64,000 nt of DNA from Semisulcospira habei. Its lineage: Eukaryota; Mollusca; Gastropoda; Semisulcospiridae. The notes below the pieces were generated by a model. The model saw only the letters and a program-made list of their open reading frames with translations, searched no databases and had not been told where the DNA came from. The translations under genes were made by a program, and so were the position numbers. Positions 42,731 through 52,489 of the stretch are shown piece by piece (within the stretch, counting starts at the first letter, position 1; each line of letters opens with the position of its first letter). Location of the stretch: positions 160,341,609 to 160,405,608 of the forward strand of contig BTPG01000002.1 in the NCBI GenBank assembly GCA_036245525.1, given 5' to 3'.

Positions 42731-42826
42731 TCCAACATGTAATACCATCGGTAATGTGTTTTGAGAAAACAAATGAATTTTTCATTAAAATGCATTTTTT
42801 TGAAAAATACTTACCGATGGTATTAC
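42731..42826. repeat. Internal complementary region of DIRS 4
   Basis: TAATACCATCGGTAATGTGT joined to TGAATTTTTCATTAAAATGC; same design as at 27771-27865. Confidence 0.88.
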
Positions 42827-42982
42827 TCGAAGGTCCCTCCCGCCTGCCCCGCTTGCCACCAGTTCACTAAGAAACTAAACTGGTGTATGCTGGGTAATCT
42901 TGTACCGGACGTGAGTAAGGGGAGGCTATTAGGGTTTGGCTGGTCTATGGCGCCCCACTCCTGCCAACACTCCCTTATACAC

Positions 42983-43232
42983 TCAAGCTTGTACGTAAAA
43001 TGAATTTTTCATTAAAATGCATTTTTTTGAAAAATACTTACCGATGGTATTTCATGTTGGAAATAGCTCTTAGCTAGCCTAATTTTAGCCAAATTTTGGT
43101 TGTGTCCGTACACAACCAAAATTTGGCTAAAATTAGGCTAGCTAAGAGCTATTTCCAACATGAAATACCATCGGTAAGTATTTTTCAAAAAAATGCATTT
43201 TAATGAAAAATTCATTTTACGTACAAGCTTGA
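42983..43232. repeat. Perfect 250-bp palindrome at the right end of DIRS 4
   Basis: Two 122-base arms, identical by eye, flank the 6-base centre TCCGTA (43105-43110). Each arm runs from the inner terminal repeat (GGTTGTG) through the element end (GAATTTTTC...) into flanking repeat Y DNA (ACGTACAAGCTTGA). The left arm is an extra, inverted copy inserted in the right terminal repeat after CCCTTATAC. Confidence 0.93.
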
Positions 43233-43499
43233 AAATATAGGAAATGCTGCATTCAAGGGGTGTCTAAGAGAGCCTCCTTCAACTTTTTCAACAATAAAAA
43301 TGCATTGCAGAAAAAAATGACAAAAGTATGTAACAATCCTCAACTTCAGGAGAAGATTCCGACAGTGGCGGTGACGTAAAATCACCAAACACATCAGTGT
43401 AAACTGTTTAAACAATGTTCCTAATTGATGCAAAGCATGTCAGTATTTTACATGTGTATGAGCTGACGCAATTCTCTCCCTCTCTGATTAGATTTAGGA

Positions 43500-43930
43500 A
43501 GACAGTCTCTCTATTTTCGTTATGATGTCTGCGAACATATTTTGGAAAATGTGGAAAATGCATGCAAGCTTCATGGGCATGGTTCATCCCATTTTGTTCT
43601 TCTTAAGAATGAATATGGCTATGTCAGCCCACAGATTTTATAACTGGTATGAAACACAGTGTGTCTGTCAATGTTTGTGTGTGCCATTGCCGTGCGGATT
43701 GGGAAGAGGGGGGCAGGGGTGGGGGGGGGGGGAAGAGGTGGGGGGAGGGGTAGGAGTAGGGTGAGTTAAGGTGGATAAACAAAAACAATTCTAAATGTTT
43801 CTGAAAGAAAAACGTATGTGACCTCAAAACAATACGGTAGACTTTTGGGATGAATCCTCATCTTGTTGATGTATGCAAGGTTTTTGTCCTATGTCAATGT
43901 TCTCGCATGACATTTTACAATTGGTATTTT
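43500..43930. other. No gene seen; G-rich run
   Basis: Noncoding. A G-rich tract lies at 43707-43761 (GGGGTGGGG-type). Nothing else is recognisable. Confidence 0.5.
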
Positions 43931-43943
43931 TCTTTCATAAGTA

Positions 43944-44311
43944 CCCCACCCGGGTCTGCCCTGGGGTATTTGGCTGGGGTTAACTACTTTTTAGTTTCTA
44001 GGATCACCCTGGTCAGCCCCATAGGGTGGGTTTTCCCCTCTATTCTGGGGCATGTGTTTCTGTCTACCCTTGGTCCATTCACCTGTATTTTCCTTTTTTA
44101 AACTCTCCCTACTGTCTGTGCTGTCTGTAGCTCTTGATATTGGATGTGTGTTGCTAAATGGTCTTAGGTTTATTTAGCATATTAGACCGGCTGGCGACAT
44201 ACATTCAATATTCTGTTTAGTTGGGTTTTTTTTCACAAGCAGTGCAGGCATGTCCTGAGAAAGTCTTGTTCCTGTCAGGACGTTAAGCAATGTACAGCCA
44301 ACCAACCAACA
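43944..44311 (+). mobile_element. CCCCACCC-SINE copy 1, with target duplication
   Basis: The 368-bp element starts CCCCACCCGGGTCTGCCCTG and ends GGACGTTAAGCAATGTACAG plus CCAACCAACCAAC. TCTTTCATAAGTA (43931-43943) and TCTTTCATGAGTA (44312-44324) form the duplication. No ORF and no tRNA-like head. Confidence 0.85.
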
Positions 44312-44399
44312 TCTTTCATGAGTACATGTATCTGTTTTACAAAATAGCAACCACTGTGAAAATTGGTCCTGCCAAAATACAGTCAGTACCTAGGAGTGC

Positions 44400-44522
44400 A
44401 ACGGAAGGAGGGAGGGGGAGGGTGGGGGGAGGAGGAGTAGACATGTTTTCAGTCAATCTGGTCTTGGAAAAAGAATGTGAAAATGTGTGTATAGTGGGGG
44501 GGGGGGGGGGGGGGGGGTCGCA
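44400..44522 (+). repeat. Poly-G and G-rich tracts
   Basis: GGAGGGAGGGGGAGGGTGGGG at 44406 onward and a pure G run of about 24 at 44495-44518. Confidence 0.8.
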
Positions 44523-44689
44523 AGTAACACAAGTTTACATTGCAAATAAATAATACATTCTGGTATTCTTAATATATTTTCAGTAATTTTCTGTACCAAT
44601 TTTGGCTTTGTAGTTTGAAATAGCATTTGTCTTGATTGTGTTGTGACAAAATAGGAAGATATTTTGGTACAGTACAGTTTGACAAGTAC

Positions 44690-45020
44690 TACATATATTT
44701 CAGACTTGAAAACAAAACTTAGTACAGAAACAATCTTGAAAGACAAACATGTTACAAAATACCTGATGATATGACCTTCCTGTGCATTACAAATGTTGTT
44801 GACCTTTCTATTTTTTTTCAAAAGATGAAGGGATATAGTAACTAGGTCAAGAAATGTCAAAATGGCCATTACATGTATTTGACAGAATGTTACTTGTTAG
44901 GTTTTTGTGAACTTTGGCCAGCTGCTCAATCAAACTTGTCACAGAGGTAGCTGATAAAAAGCCATTTCTATACATACTTGGATGACCCTCATTTTAAAGT
45001 TCAAGGGTTAAGGGAGGTTG
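44690..45020 (+). repeat. Dispersed relative of the 28.2-28.9 kb tandem repeat
   Basis: It shares ACAAAATACCTGATGATATGA, ACCTTCCTGTGCAT, GTAGCTGATAAAAAGCC and AAAGTTCAAGGGTTAAG, spaced as in the 135-bp units of 28225-28870. Confidence 0.55.
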
Positions 45021-45168
45021 GGAAATGAACAAACATTTTAGGTTAGATGGTAATTAGGTCAGTCACACATTTTACGCATTCAGAAGATTCAGCCACTGTT
45101 TACAGTAGCTGTGGCAGGAGGTTGACCCCTGCCCGGCCACTGGAACCAGAATGTTTCTGAAATCTGTG

Positions 45169-45383
45169 TTAACCCTTATCATTCGGGAATGCACCAGTGT
45201 GTAAAATAAGTTTGACTAAAATAGTTCAAGGGTAGTGCCAGAATAGCTTGGTGCCTGTAGGCGCCAAGCTATTCTGGCACCAGCCTTGAACTAAAGCCAT
45301 TGGTCTATATCTTATAAATAATGTAGCTTGCATATGGCAGTGTACAAATATGAAGCTTTTAGCCTCAGTATGATATGGGTTAA
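45169..45383. mobile_element. TTAA-bounded MITE with H1 hairpin (subfamily b, inverted)
   Basis: This 215-bp element has ends TTAACCCTTATCATTCGGG and GATATGGGTTAA. It is the reverse-orientation relative of 19745-19977, with interior landmarks CAGTGTACAAAT, AAGCTTTTAGCCTCAGTATG. Its H1 hairpin is at 45221-45292. Confidence 0.78.
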
Positions 45384-45437
45384 CTCGTTGCTCAAAAACT
45401 TCATTCATCTTAGAATCATGGATACACAGTGGGGTCA

Positions 45438-45502
45438 GCAAGAGGCACTGATCCACATGAGCCCCACAACTGAGGGGGCTCATGAGGAACTGTGCCTCTT
45501 GC
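45438..45502. repeat. H2 hairpin copy
   Basis: AAGAGGCACTGATCCACATGAG folds on CTCATGAGGAACTGTGCCTCTT. The upstream CAGTGGGGTCAGC and downstream GCATTTGGGTTC segments match those around 20945-21008. Confidence 0.75.
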
Positions 45503-45534
45503 ATTTGGGTTCTGCTTGTTCAGTTGTTGTGTTC

Positions 45535-45675
45535 TGAGCTATTCTGGCACCACCCTTGAATTAAAGCCAATGGTCTATATCCTTGTCTGTAGGTAATATA
45601 ATATAGCTTGCATATGGCAGTGTACAAATTTGAAGCTTTTACTAGTTTTAGCCTCAGTATGATATGGGTTAAGGC
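45535..45675. mobile_element. Truncated subfamily-b MITE
   Basis: It begins inside the hairpin (GAGCTATTCTGGCACCACCC) and runs to GATATGGGTTAA. It is the right part of an element like 45169-45383, adjacent in tandem orientation. Confidence 0.7.
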
Positions 45676-45770
45676 CTTCACTGCCAGCGACACAGATTGC
45701 GTTTTGAGTAAATTGTAAATTTAACTTCAAAAACCCTCAGTTGTCCACGGAGCATGGATACACACTGGTT

Positions 45771-45822
45771 TTGGCAAGAGGTATAGACGCGGGGGCTCAT
45801 GAGGATCAACACTTCTTGCAGT
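45771..45822. repeat. Degenerate H2 hairpin half
   Basis: It contains GCAAGAGGTATAGACGCGGG and GGGCTCATGAGGATCAACAC but lacks the left GAGCCCCC arm. Confidence 0.5.
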
Positions 45823-46150
45823 TGGATTGTGTTCACACTTCTTATCAGCAGGGAAGAGGCTGAGCACTTTCAGTTTGTTCAGGTAGAGTGTGTGAGTGCT
45901 TGTTAGTACCAGTCCACAGCTTGACTGAGGCATGCTTGCCTGCCGTCCAGAGTGATATAAAACATGTTAGTATAGACCTTAATTGTCAACTTAAGGTTAT
46001 GTTGCCATTACATCCGCCATAATCATACATCATCTGTCCCCCCAGCCAGAGTAATATAACTTAAAAGGCATGTTTATAATTATGGACCTAAATTGTTGTT
46101 TAAGTTTCAGCATAAGTTTATGTTGCCACTACATCAGACCCCATTCCCCA

Positions 46151-46151
<1 letters not shown>

Positions 46152-46199
<48 letters not shown>
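46152..46199 (+). repeat. (CA)n microsatellite
   Basis: An uninterrupted AC run of about 24 units. Confidence 0.95.
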
Positions 46200-46200
<1 letters not shown>

Positions 46201-46740
46201 CATCTGTTCCCCAACCAACCCCTACCACTGGCCCCAACCTTTCTAGTAGGAAGGTTGGGGGCAGGGGTTGGGGTGGGGAATATCCTACTCTCACTAGTTA
46301 TAAACGCCACGCACAGGTCCTCAGATTGCTCATGAACTTTAGAAGTTTATGTCAGCATTTATTACAGGTACCTCCACCCCCACCACCCACCATACCTGCA
46401 AATACACCCCACCACTCACACCTCTCCCCAGCCAGTGTACCCACTCTCACTAGCACAACCACCGCCTAGGGTTTTGCTCCAGCTCTACCTATACATGATG
46501 TATTTGAAGCGGAAAGTGGCTGAAGTGGTAAGAGTACTTCAGGGCTTGGCTCAGGCGTGTTTTTGTGTGCTGAAAAAAAACCAAACTCAACTAACATTGA
46601 TACTTGTTCTGGTTGTTCTGTTCCACGCCAACTACTGCCAACCATCTGCCAGAAACACAGATCCTTCTAGGCCACAGCAGTTGCTGACTCTATGGGACAT
46701 ACGTTTGTTCTGTGCAGCTCCAAAGAACTCCAATCATCTG

Positions 46741-46804
46741 CAAGAAGCATAGATTCTCCTGAGCCCCCGCAGTTGCGGGGGCTCAGGAGGATCTATACTT
46801 TTTG
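46741..46804. repeat. H2 hairpin, near-perfect copy
   Basis: AGATTCTCCTGAGCCCCCGC, then AGTT, then GCGGGGGCTCAGGAGGATCT. The 25-base stem is near perfect. Confidence 0.85.
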
Positions 46805-46869
46805 TGGGGCAAATGTACACCTGTGTTTCTCAGCATGATCAGGTACTCAGGTGTTCCGTGAACAGGGAA

Positions 46870-47097
46870 AAACATATTCGCCCTTGATATTTCTTGCCTT
46901 GGATTGGTAATATTAAGCACTTTTTCTTAGTCCCCAAAACAAGAATTGGTATATACAAATCTAGTTTGTCATTCTCGGGAACGCAGACTTGGAACACGCT
47001 TCCTGATTATGTGAAATCCGCTTTCTCTCTAGCCCGTTTCAAAATCAGTCTCTTCAAGTATTTTTTAGTCGAAGCAGTCGTAATCATTACGTTGTGA
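46870..47097 (+). mobile_element. LINE 3' fragment (Jockey/CR1-like)
   Basis: The frame reads VPKTRIGIYKSSLSFSGTQ, then TWNTLPDYVKSAFSLARFK and LFKYFL, the extreme C-terminus of CR1/Jockey-type RT proteins. A (GT)n-rich 3' region follows. The rest of the element is absent. Confidence 0.7.
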
Positions 47098-47154
47098 AAT
47101 ATACTGCCCTGTAAATCTGGTTATGTTTGCTTCCAGTTATAAACTCTGTGTAGT

Positions 47155-47164
47155 GTGTGTGCGC

Positions 47165-47217
<53 letters not shown>

Positions 47218-47230
47218 TGCGTGTGTGTTT
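47155..47230 (+). repeat. (GT)n / (GTGC)n microsatellite
   Basis: GT units followed by five GTGC units. Confidence 0.95.
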
Positions 47231-47430
47231 AGGAGTGTGAGATCATCATGGGACTTTCTTTCCCTAAGCTGGCAATGTTTTGTTTCATATACATGTACAT
47301 TAATTTATATACTTAGTTTTGTGTATATTGTCTCGTAGTTTTGGTTTGAAAAATGGCTATGTCTGTGACGATGTCAATGCCTCAACCGTTGATAAATAAA
47401 GCTTCATTGCCGAATCATTGCCGAAGAACT

Positions 47431-47523
47431 CTAGGCCTCTTCCGAGTGTATTACATTGTTTCTAGGCCTCTTCCGAGTGTATTACATTGTTTCTAGGCCT
47501 CTTCCGAGTGTATTACATTGTTT
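47431..47523 (+). repeat. 31-bp tandem repeat, three exact units
   Basis: The unit starts CTAGGCCTCTTCCGAGTGTA and ends TTACATTGTTT. Three consecutive copies are identical. Confidence 0.9.
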
Positions 47524-47574
47524 ACATTGTTTAAGTAGGTCAGGACGGAGTTTCAGGTTGAATTCCTGAGACCT

Positions 47575-48258
47575 GAGCCCGCGGAGGAATTTGATTTCTC
47601 ATCCGATTATGTGATCGCTTTTGAACAGAATGTGAGCGGGTGCGGTTTGATCGATCATGTATTGAGCAAGAGAATTTTTTTCAGGCTCCAACGGCTTCAG
47701 AGTTTCATAAGGAGCTATGCCTAAGAGGTTCACCGAGTAATTGTGAAGTAATTGACGCTGAAGGGGTCAACTTCGTGTTGTTTTTTTGTTTTGTTTTTTA
47801 ATGTGCTATTCTACATGTAGGTTTTATTTATCACTTTATTCTGAAGTATTTTCTTCAGTTCTTGTTCATGTGTACAGCGCCTACAGCATTTTACAATGTA
47901 TAAATCTTCTTTATGATCACTTTCAATGTATTTCTAAAGTCTAAAGTCTGACCAGCGCAAATCTATCAAGCGTATATGTAAATCAACTAAGCATCTATCA
48001 ACACAGGACCGAACCCACTCAACTGAATAATCTCGGGGGGAGGGGGGGGGGGGGGAGTTAGCAGTATCTCAAAGCAGCACGTGGTAGATTCCCCTCCTGG
48101 TGGATTCAGGCTGGGTAGATTCAGGCTTATTCACGCAAATGTCCGCCTAAATGCGACGAAGTTGACCCCATGGGCGTAATTGAATCACTTTATGCAAGCG
48201 GATTGGTCGCACCCCGTCACATCGTGTTTAATCCTCCACGGATTACTGACACTGAATG
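47575..48258. repeat. Candidate long inverted-repeat element
   Basis: GGGGTCAACTTCGT (about 47764) and ACGAAGTTGACCCC (about 48155) are exact inverses. The match extends outward with gaps: GAAGTAATTGACG against CGTAATTGAATCAC, and GCGGAGGAATTTGAT against ATCCTCCACGG. The loop contains a TTTTTTTGTTTTG run. No coding frame; origin unknown. Confidence 0.45.
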
Positions 48259-48289
48259 AGAGCGCAGAAACCTTGAGCGGGTCAGGGCA

Positions 48290-48600
48290 TGAATAATCCG
48301 CAGTGCAAACACTGCGCAAACCGAGGTCGGCCGTAGTCGGCCCGCGCTCAGCGCGCGCGGACCGACTGCGGCCGAGTCTCGGCCCCGAATATCGTGCTTA
48401 GGCTAGGAATGCCCGCCCGTGTTATTATTTATGTAACGGGTAAGTTAATCCATCAGTCTCTCATGGCACTTTTAACGCCAACTGCCGGGAGATGGACTAG
48501 AATAACATAACCTGGAGGTAGTGCCTGATCGATCCGTTGCAGATCCCTAGCTTTACATTCGCCCGGCAAGCACCCGTAATTAATGTATAATATATAGTGA
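48290..48600. other. CpG-rich noncoding stretch, no gene recognised
   Basis: CGGCCGTAGTCGGCCCGCGC and following CpGs stand out against AT-rich surroundings. No adjacent start codon or exon was found, so a promoter function is only a possibility. Confidence 0.3.
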
Positions 48601-48775
48601 ACTTCGGATGTAACGAATCGCCAGGGGGCACACCTTTTCTTGTTTTTATATCCGAGGTTTTTTATAAGCGAAGTAGTTTACAGAGAAGAGTGCTGTAAGG
48701 ACCTCTGAAAAAGTGTTGTTATATCCGACTTTTGTTACAGCCGACCTTGTTATAAGCGAAGTAGACTGTAATAAT
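48600..48775. repeat. Repeat with TATATCCGA / TATAAGCGAAGT motifs
   Basis: It contains CCTCTGAAAAAGTGTTGTTAT, ATCCGACTTTTGTTAC and CTTGTTATAAGCGAAGTAGA. Similar DNA is at 52418-52480 (CCTCGGAAAAGGTGTCGTTAT). Such motifs occur near ends of pogo/Tigger-type transposons; that link is tentative. Confidence 0.4.
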
Positions 48776-48777
48776 AC

Positions 48778-48960
48778 ACAGGGGCGGATTTTTTCTTTGG
48801 GGGGGGGGGGGTCCAGGGGTCCCCAACCCCACCCCACCCCCCAAAGGCGATTAAAAAAAATGCTGTTTTGCTGTTTAAAGTCCTTTTTTCTCTCTCTTTT
48901 TTTCTTTTTCTTTTTTTTTTTTTTTTTTTTTTTTTTGGGGGGGGGGGGGGGATTTGGGAC
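48778..48960 (+). repeat. hAT-like end plus poly-G and poly-T tracts
   Basis: CAGGGGCGGATTTTTTCTTT matches the end of the 13818-14161 element. A G run, a T run of about 26 (48911-48936) and another G run follow. The other terminus was not found. Confidence 0.5.
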
Positions 48961-49524
48961 ACCTCACCCCCTCGCGTTTTGATATTTCGGCGGGTGGTGA
49001 CAAGATGCAAGAGGTACACCGACGCTTGACGCACCTACCCCCCAACCCCGCTTTTTTATTTTTCGGCCACTGGGAAGCGAGATATGACGCAATCACACCA
49101 GATGCACACACGTATGGTTCTTGTAAAGAAACTTCACTCAGCTGCAACTCGTCACACGTGGCACAAGGTTGTAGACCACCACTGGAGTAACAGTTCCAAC
49201 ATTTTATTGCAGCGATGCAATCTCAGCACAATGCATCCACAAATGCGTCCACTCACTGATGCACTGTCTCCTCTACAATGTATCAACACTTTTGACACAC
49301 TGCATCTCTCATACAATGTACACACATATTTCCTAACATCTCGTTTTATACTATTACAGATTTACAGAACAATCTAGCAAATTCTACAATTTAACCAATC
49401 GGAAAAGAAAACGTAACTAAAACTTATTAATATTCATGAAAAAACACTCTATATACGACTACAAATTTCCACTACCATCTAGGCGCATTCGTTAAAACGT
49501 TGCGAAATGTAACCAACAACTTTG

Positions 49525-50568
49525 GCTGAGTTGGTATATCTCGCCCTGTGCCCCACCGGTCTGCCTGGGGACTGGGTGGGGTAGGTATTTTTAGTTCCAG
49601 GTCACCTGGTCAGCCCACAGGGGGTTTGTCTCTATTCTGGGCATGTGTTCTGTCTACCTTGTCCTTCACTGTATTGCCTTTTAAAACTCCCTACGTCTGC
49701 ACTGCTGTAGCTCTTGATATTGAGTGTGTTGCTAAATGGTCTTAGCTTATTAGGCCATGTGTTAGGTTTATTCATGTATTGACCGGCTGGCGACATACAT
49801 CAATGTTCTGTTTAGTTTTTGTTTTTTTTCACAAGCAGTGCGGGCACGTCCTGAGAAAGCCTTGTTGCTGTCGGGACGTTAAGCAATGTACAATCAATCA
49901 ATCTCGCCCTGTGCCTAGGTTAAACGCACCAGCGGCGCCATTGTTGCTATTTTCGCACCGGACCGGTCATGTGCACCAGATCGGTTTAGAGCGTGTGCTT
50001 TCTGCACCTGTAATGAGCAATCTAGGAGAAAGAATCACGTGACCGTCGTTTGATTGCTGCAAAATAAGATGAATAAAGAATAAACCCTTTCCCATATGCA
50101 ATCCGGCAATAATGCATCCTTATGCTAGCACCACAAAACATTAGTGATTTGGTAGATTTGAAAAATAGCTCTTTTCCTCAATGGTAGTGATTTTGCGACA
50201 TCTGCGTCGTTTGAGGCAGAAAGCACCGTCGTAGTTAAAGTTCGAGAGATGAGCGCACTACAAGTACAAGGGACTTGATTCAGGGGCCTGGGGCATCATG
50301 GCACAAGCCTCCGCCATCTCTACACAAAACTGGCTTGTTAGGGGAGGTAAAAGGCGCTAAAAGTAAAACCGAAAACGAACCGTTTTTCGACCGCGATCAC
50401 AATCTTTCGCGTGAACGTACGAGACCACACTACAAGTGCAGAAGCCTACCTGCGCGCGCAGTTCTGGTGCACATGACCGGTCCGAGAGATCGGTCTGGTG
50501 CGAAAATAGCAACAATGGCGCCGCTGGTGCGTTTAATCTAGGTACAGAGCGAGGTATACCAACTCAGC
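49525..50568. mobile_element. Long-TIR DNA transposon, 9-bp target duplication (Mutator-like, non-autonomous)
   Basis: The termini are GCTGAGTTGGTATATCTCGC and the inverse GCGAGGTATACCAACTCAGC. The inverted repeats continue for at least 90 bp (CGCACCAGCGGCGCCATTGT and TGCTATTTTCGCACC are shared) and perhaps 170 bp. ACAACTTTG is duplicated at 49516-49524 and 50569-50577. Without the SINE inside it, the element is about 680 bp. No transposase. The 9-bp duplication with long terminal repeats suggests Mutator-like ancestry. Confidence 0.85.
49551..49902 (+). mobile_element. CCCCACCC-SINE copy 2, nested in the long-TIR transposon
   Basis: A diverged copy starts CCCCACCGGTCTGCCTGGGG and ends AAGCAATGTACAATCAATCA. 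CTCGCCCTGTG(CC) is duplicated on both sides (49540 and 49903). It interrupts the left terminal repeat of the transposon. Confidence 0.85.
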
Positions 50569-51086
50569 ACAACTTTGACGTCATATTTGAGGTCACTAGA
50601 ATAATCGAGCCTTTTCCAGAACGTTCTAGGTCAAACGAGGTCGGACTACAGCAACAATGTAACGAAAATACGCCTCATTTTAGCTACACAACAGACTGAA
50701 TCGATCGCAATTCTCCGTGCAAAAGAAATGAATTCTATTAAAATGGTACGTAATTCTTATCCAAAATAACTCAAATAAATATCAGATTTTTCCTATGATT
50801 AACACACACATGCTCTCAAAAGAATAACACAACACAAACGTAACTACAATAATCTGGCACCTCCCCGACCCGGACGTACCTGATCGACCCAAAATCAGTT
50901 CAGTTTAACGTCCCCTGGCACAAGGGTGATCGGAGACAGTGATCGACCCCAGATACATGGGCATTGTTACGCTTCAACCATAGAAACGCCCGCGCGGCTA
51001 TTGCAGACTAGTATAACTTATTCAGCAGTTACTGGACAAAGACGCCGTCGGAATGTATTACTATGATGCCATACCGGTACCGGCAT

Positions 51087-51241
51087 CGACATTTCTTTTC
51101 CCAACTACGCCAGCTCCACCCATAGTTCTGCCGACATTTCCCAACCGAGTTCCGTAACGCAAGCTTCACGCATAATTCTGCCTGTCAGCAGAACTATGCA
51201 TGGAACTGGCGTTACGGAACTCGGTTGAGAAAAGAAATGAC
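51087..51241. repeat. Imperfect 155-bp palindrome
   Basis: CATTTCTTTTCCCAACTACG pairs with its inexact complement near CGGTTGAGAAAAGAAATG. Inner blocks CCCATAGTTCTGCC / AGAACTATGCATGG and CCGAGTTCCGTAACGC / GCGTTACGGAACTCGG also pair, with the pairing offset between the arms. Confidence 0.6.
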
Positions 51242-51469
51242 GTGTACGGCCCACAAAGTCTTTCCAAGCTAGTCCGACGCACTCACAAGGTGGAACGGTA
51301 AACTGTTTTGAGACGCCAACAAAGCAGGCTGGCTTTTGATCTGGAACCGATCGATCTATCGGAAAGGTTTTAAGTACCCGTTAACCCTTCTCTGCATGAG
51401 CAGGTCGAGGGACCGTGAGTGTGATTTGGGTTGTGCTCTCGAAATGATCTCTAATCCTTTCCGCGGTGT

Positions 51470-52077
51470 TCCCAGGGTCGCTCTGTCAGTGTCACTAGTG
51501 TCAGCCCCACAGGGTGGGCATTTCGCTTGTTTTTTGGGGCTTGGTCCATTCACCTGTAATTTCCTTTTTTAAATTCTCCCTACTGTCTGAGCTGCATGTA
51601 GCTCTTTTTATTGGATGTGTGTTGCTAAATGGTCTGCTGCGCCTAAGAGATGATGAGTTATGTGTTTGCGGTTAATGCATTTTTATATATCATTTCCCTG
51701 TTCATAGTTTGTAATTGTAATGATTTTCTACTCTTTTTTTTGTAATCTAGGGTACGACAAATAAGCATGAAGGTGCAGCGCCCCTAGCATGTCTTAGGTT
51801 TATTTAGCACATTAAACCAGCTGGCGACATACATTGAATATTATAAAATATAAAAAATCCAGACCAAAAAGGTGACTGCCAAGCGTGTGAAATGCAAAGA
51901 AGTACCCAACGGCCTAATAAATTGTGTTGTACCGTTTTTTCTAAGCGTGTTTCTTTCTCCGTTGGGTACTTCTTTTCATTGAATATTATGTTTGTGTTTT
52001 TTTCCTTCACAAGCAGCGTTCGCACGTCCTGAGAAAGTCTTGTTACTGTCGGGACGTTAAGCAATGTACAAGGAACC
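51470..52077 (+). mobile_element. CCCCACCC-SINE copy 3, 5'-eroded and interrupted twice
   Basis: SINE pieces are 51470-51636, 51786-51842 and 51977-52077 (ending GGACGTTAAGCAATGTACAA). The first interruption (51637-51785) is unrecognised DNA. The second (51843-51976) is an inverted-repeat element flanked by CATTGAATATTAT. Confidence 0.75.
51843..51976. mobile_element. Inverted-repeat MITE in SINE copy 3
   Basis: AAGAAGTACCCAACGG and CCGTTGGGTACTTCTT are exact inverses around an AT-rich centre. CATTGAATATTAT is found on both sides as the target duplication. Related pieces are at 52690-52760 and 54700-54985. Confidence 0.65.
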
Positions 52078-52239
52078 AGCCAACCTTACCGCGACAATAC
52101 AGTAACATTCTGATAATATACAACACATATCCTGGCGGCTGACATTTTCCTGTTGTGATAACTGAAGTTTTTACTCGTTACATCCTGAGGTTGATTTTTT
52201 TGTTTTTTTGGGGGGGGTTTTTGCTTCTTGTCCTATGGA

Positions 52240-52390
52240 GGCTACATTACAGATTAGGAGATAGATCAACCATTTAAGTTCGAGGGTGGCGCCAGAATAG
52301 CTTGGTGCCTCAGGCACCAAGCTATTATGGCACCACCCTTGAACTATCATACTCAAGTTCATTTCAGACAAGTGTATCAGGGTGAAAACG
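52240..52390. mobile_element. H1-hairpin element
   Basis: The hairpin at 52275-52347 includes GCCAGAATAGCTTGGTGCCT and CAGGCACCAAGCTATTATGG. The outer borders are unclear and no TTAA pair was found. Confidence 0.6.
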
Positions 52391-52489
52391 GTCAAACGAA
52401 GTAATTTGTATTGAAGAAGTATGGTCGAGACCTCGGAAAAGGTGTCGTTATACCCGAGCTTGTTACAAGAGAAGTCGACTTACATCACA

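Larger units (their letters stand above)
33488..43216 (+). mobile_element. DIRS element 4, complete but interrupted by a LINE and an inverted duplication
   Basis: Same subfamily as DIRS 3. The left inverted terminal repeat is at 33488-33691, the ICR at 42731-42826 and the right repeat at about 42865-43216. A 3.26-kb LINE (38260-41523) sits in the recombinase gene with a 13-bp target duplication. The right repeat contains an inverted copy of the element end plus flank (42981-43104). Removing both leaves about 6.3-6.4 kb. It is inserted in repeat Y (halves at 33354-33487 and 43217 on) without target duplication. Confidence 0.9.
49083..50840. repeat. Dispersed repeat X, copy 2, split by a DNA transposon
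   Basis: The left half is 49083-49524 and the right half 50569-50840, aligned to 31600-32650. The transposon at 49525-50568 accounts for the gap. Confidence 0.72.

Noticed and set aside
47561..48780. CpG-rich patch as promoter of an unseen gene
   Set aside because: No start codon, exon or splice pattern was found on either side; kept only as unexplained sequence.
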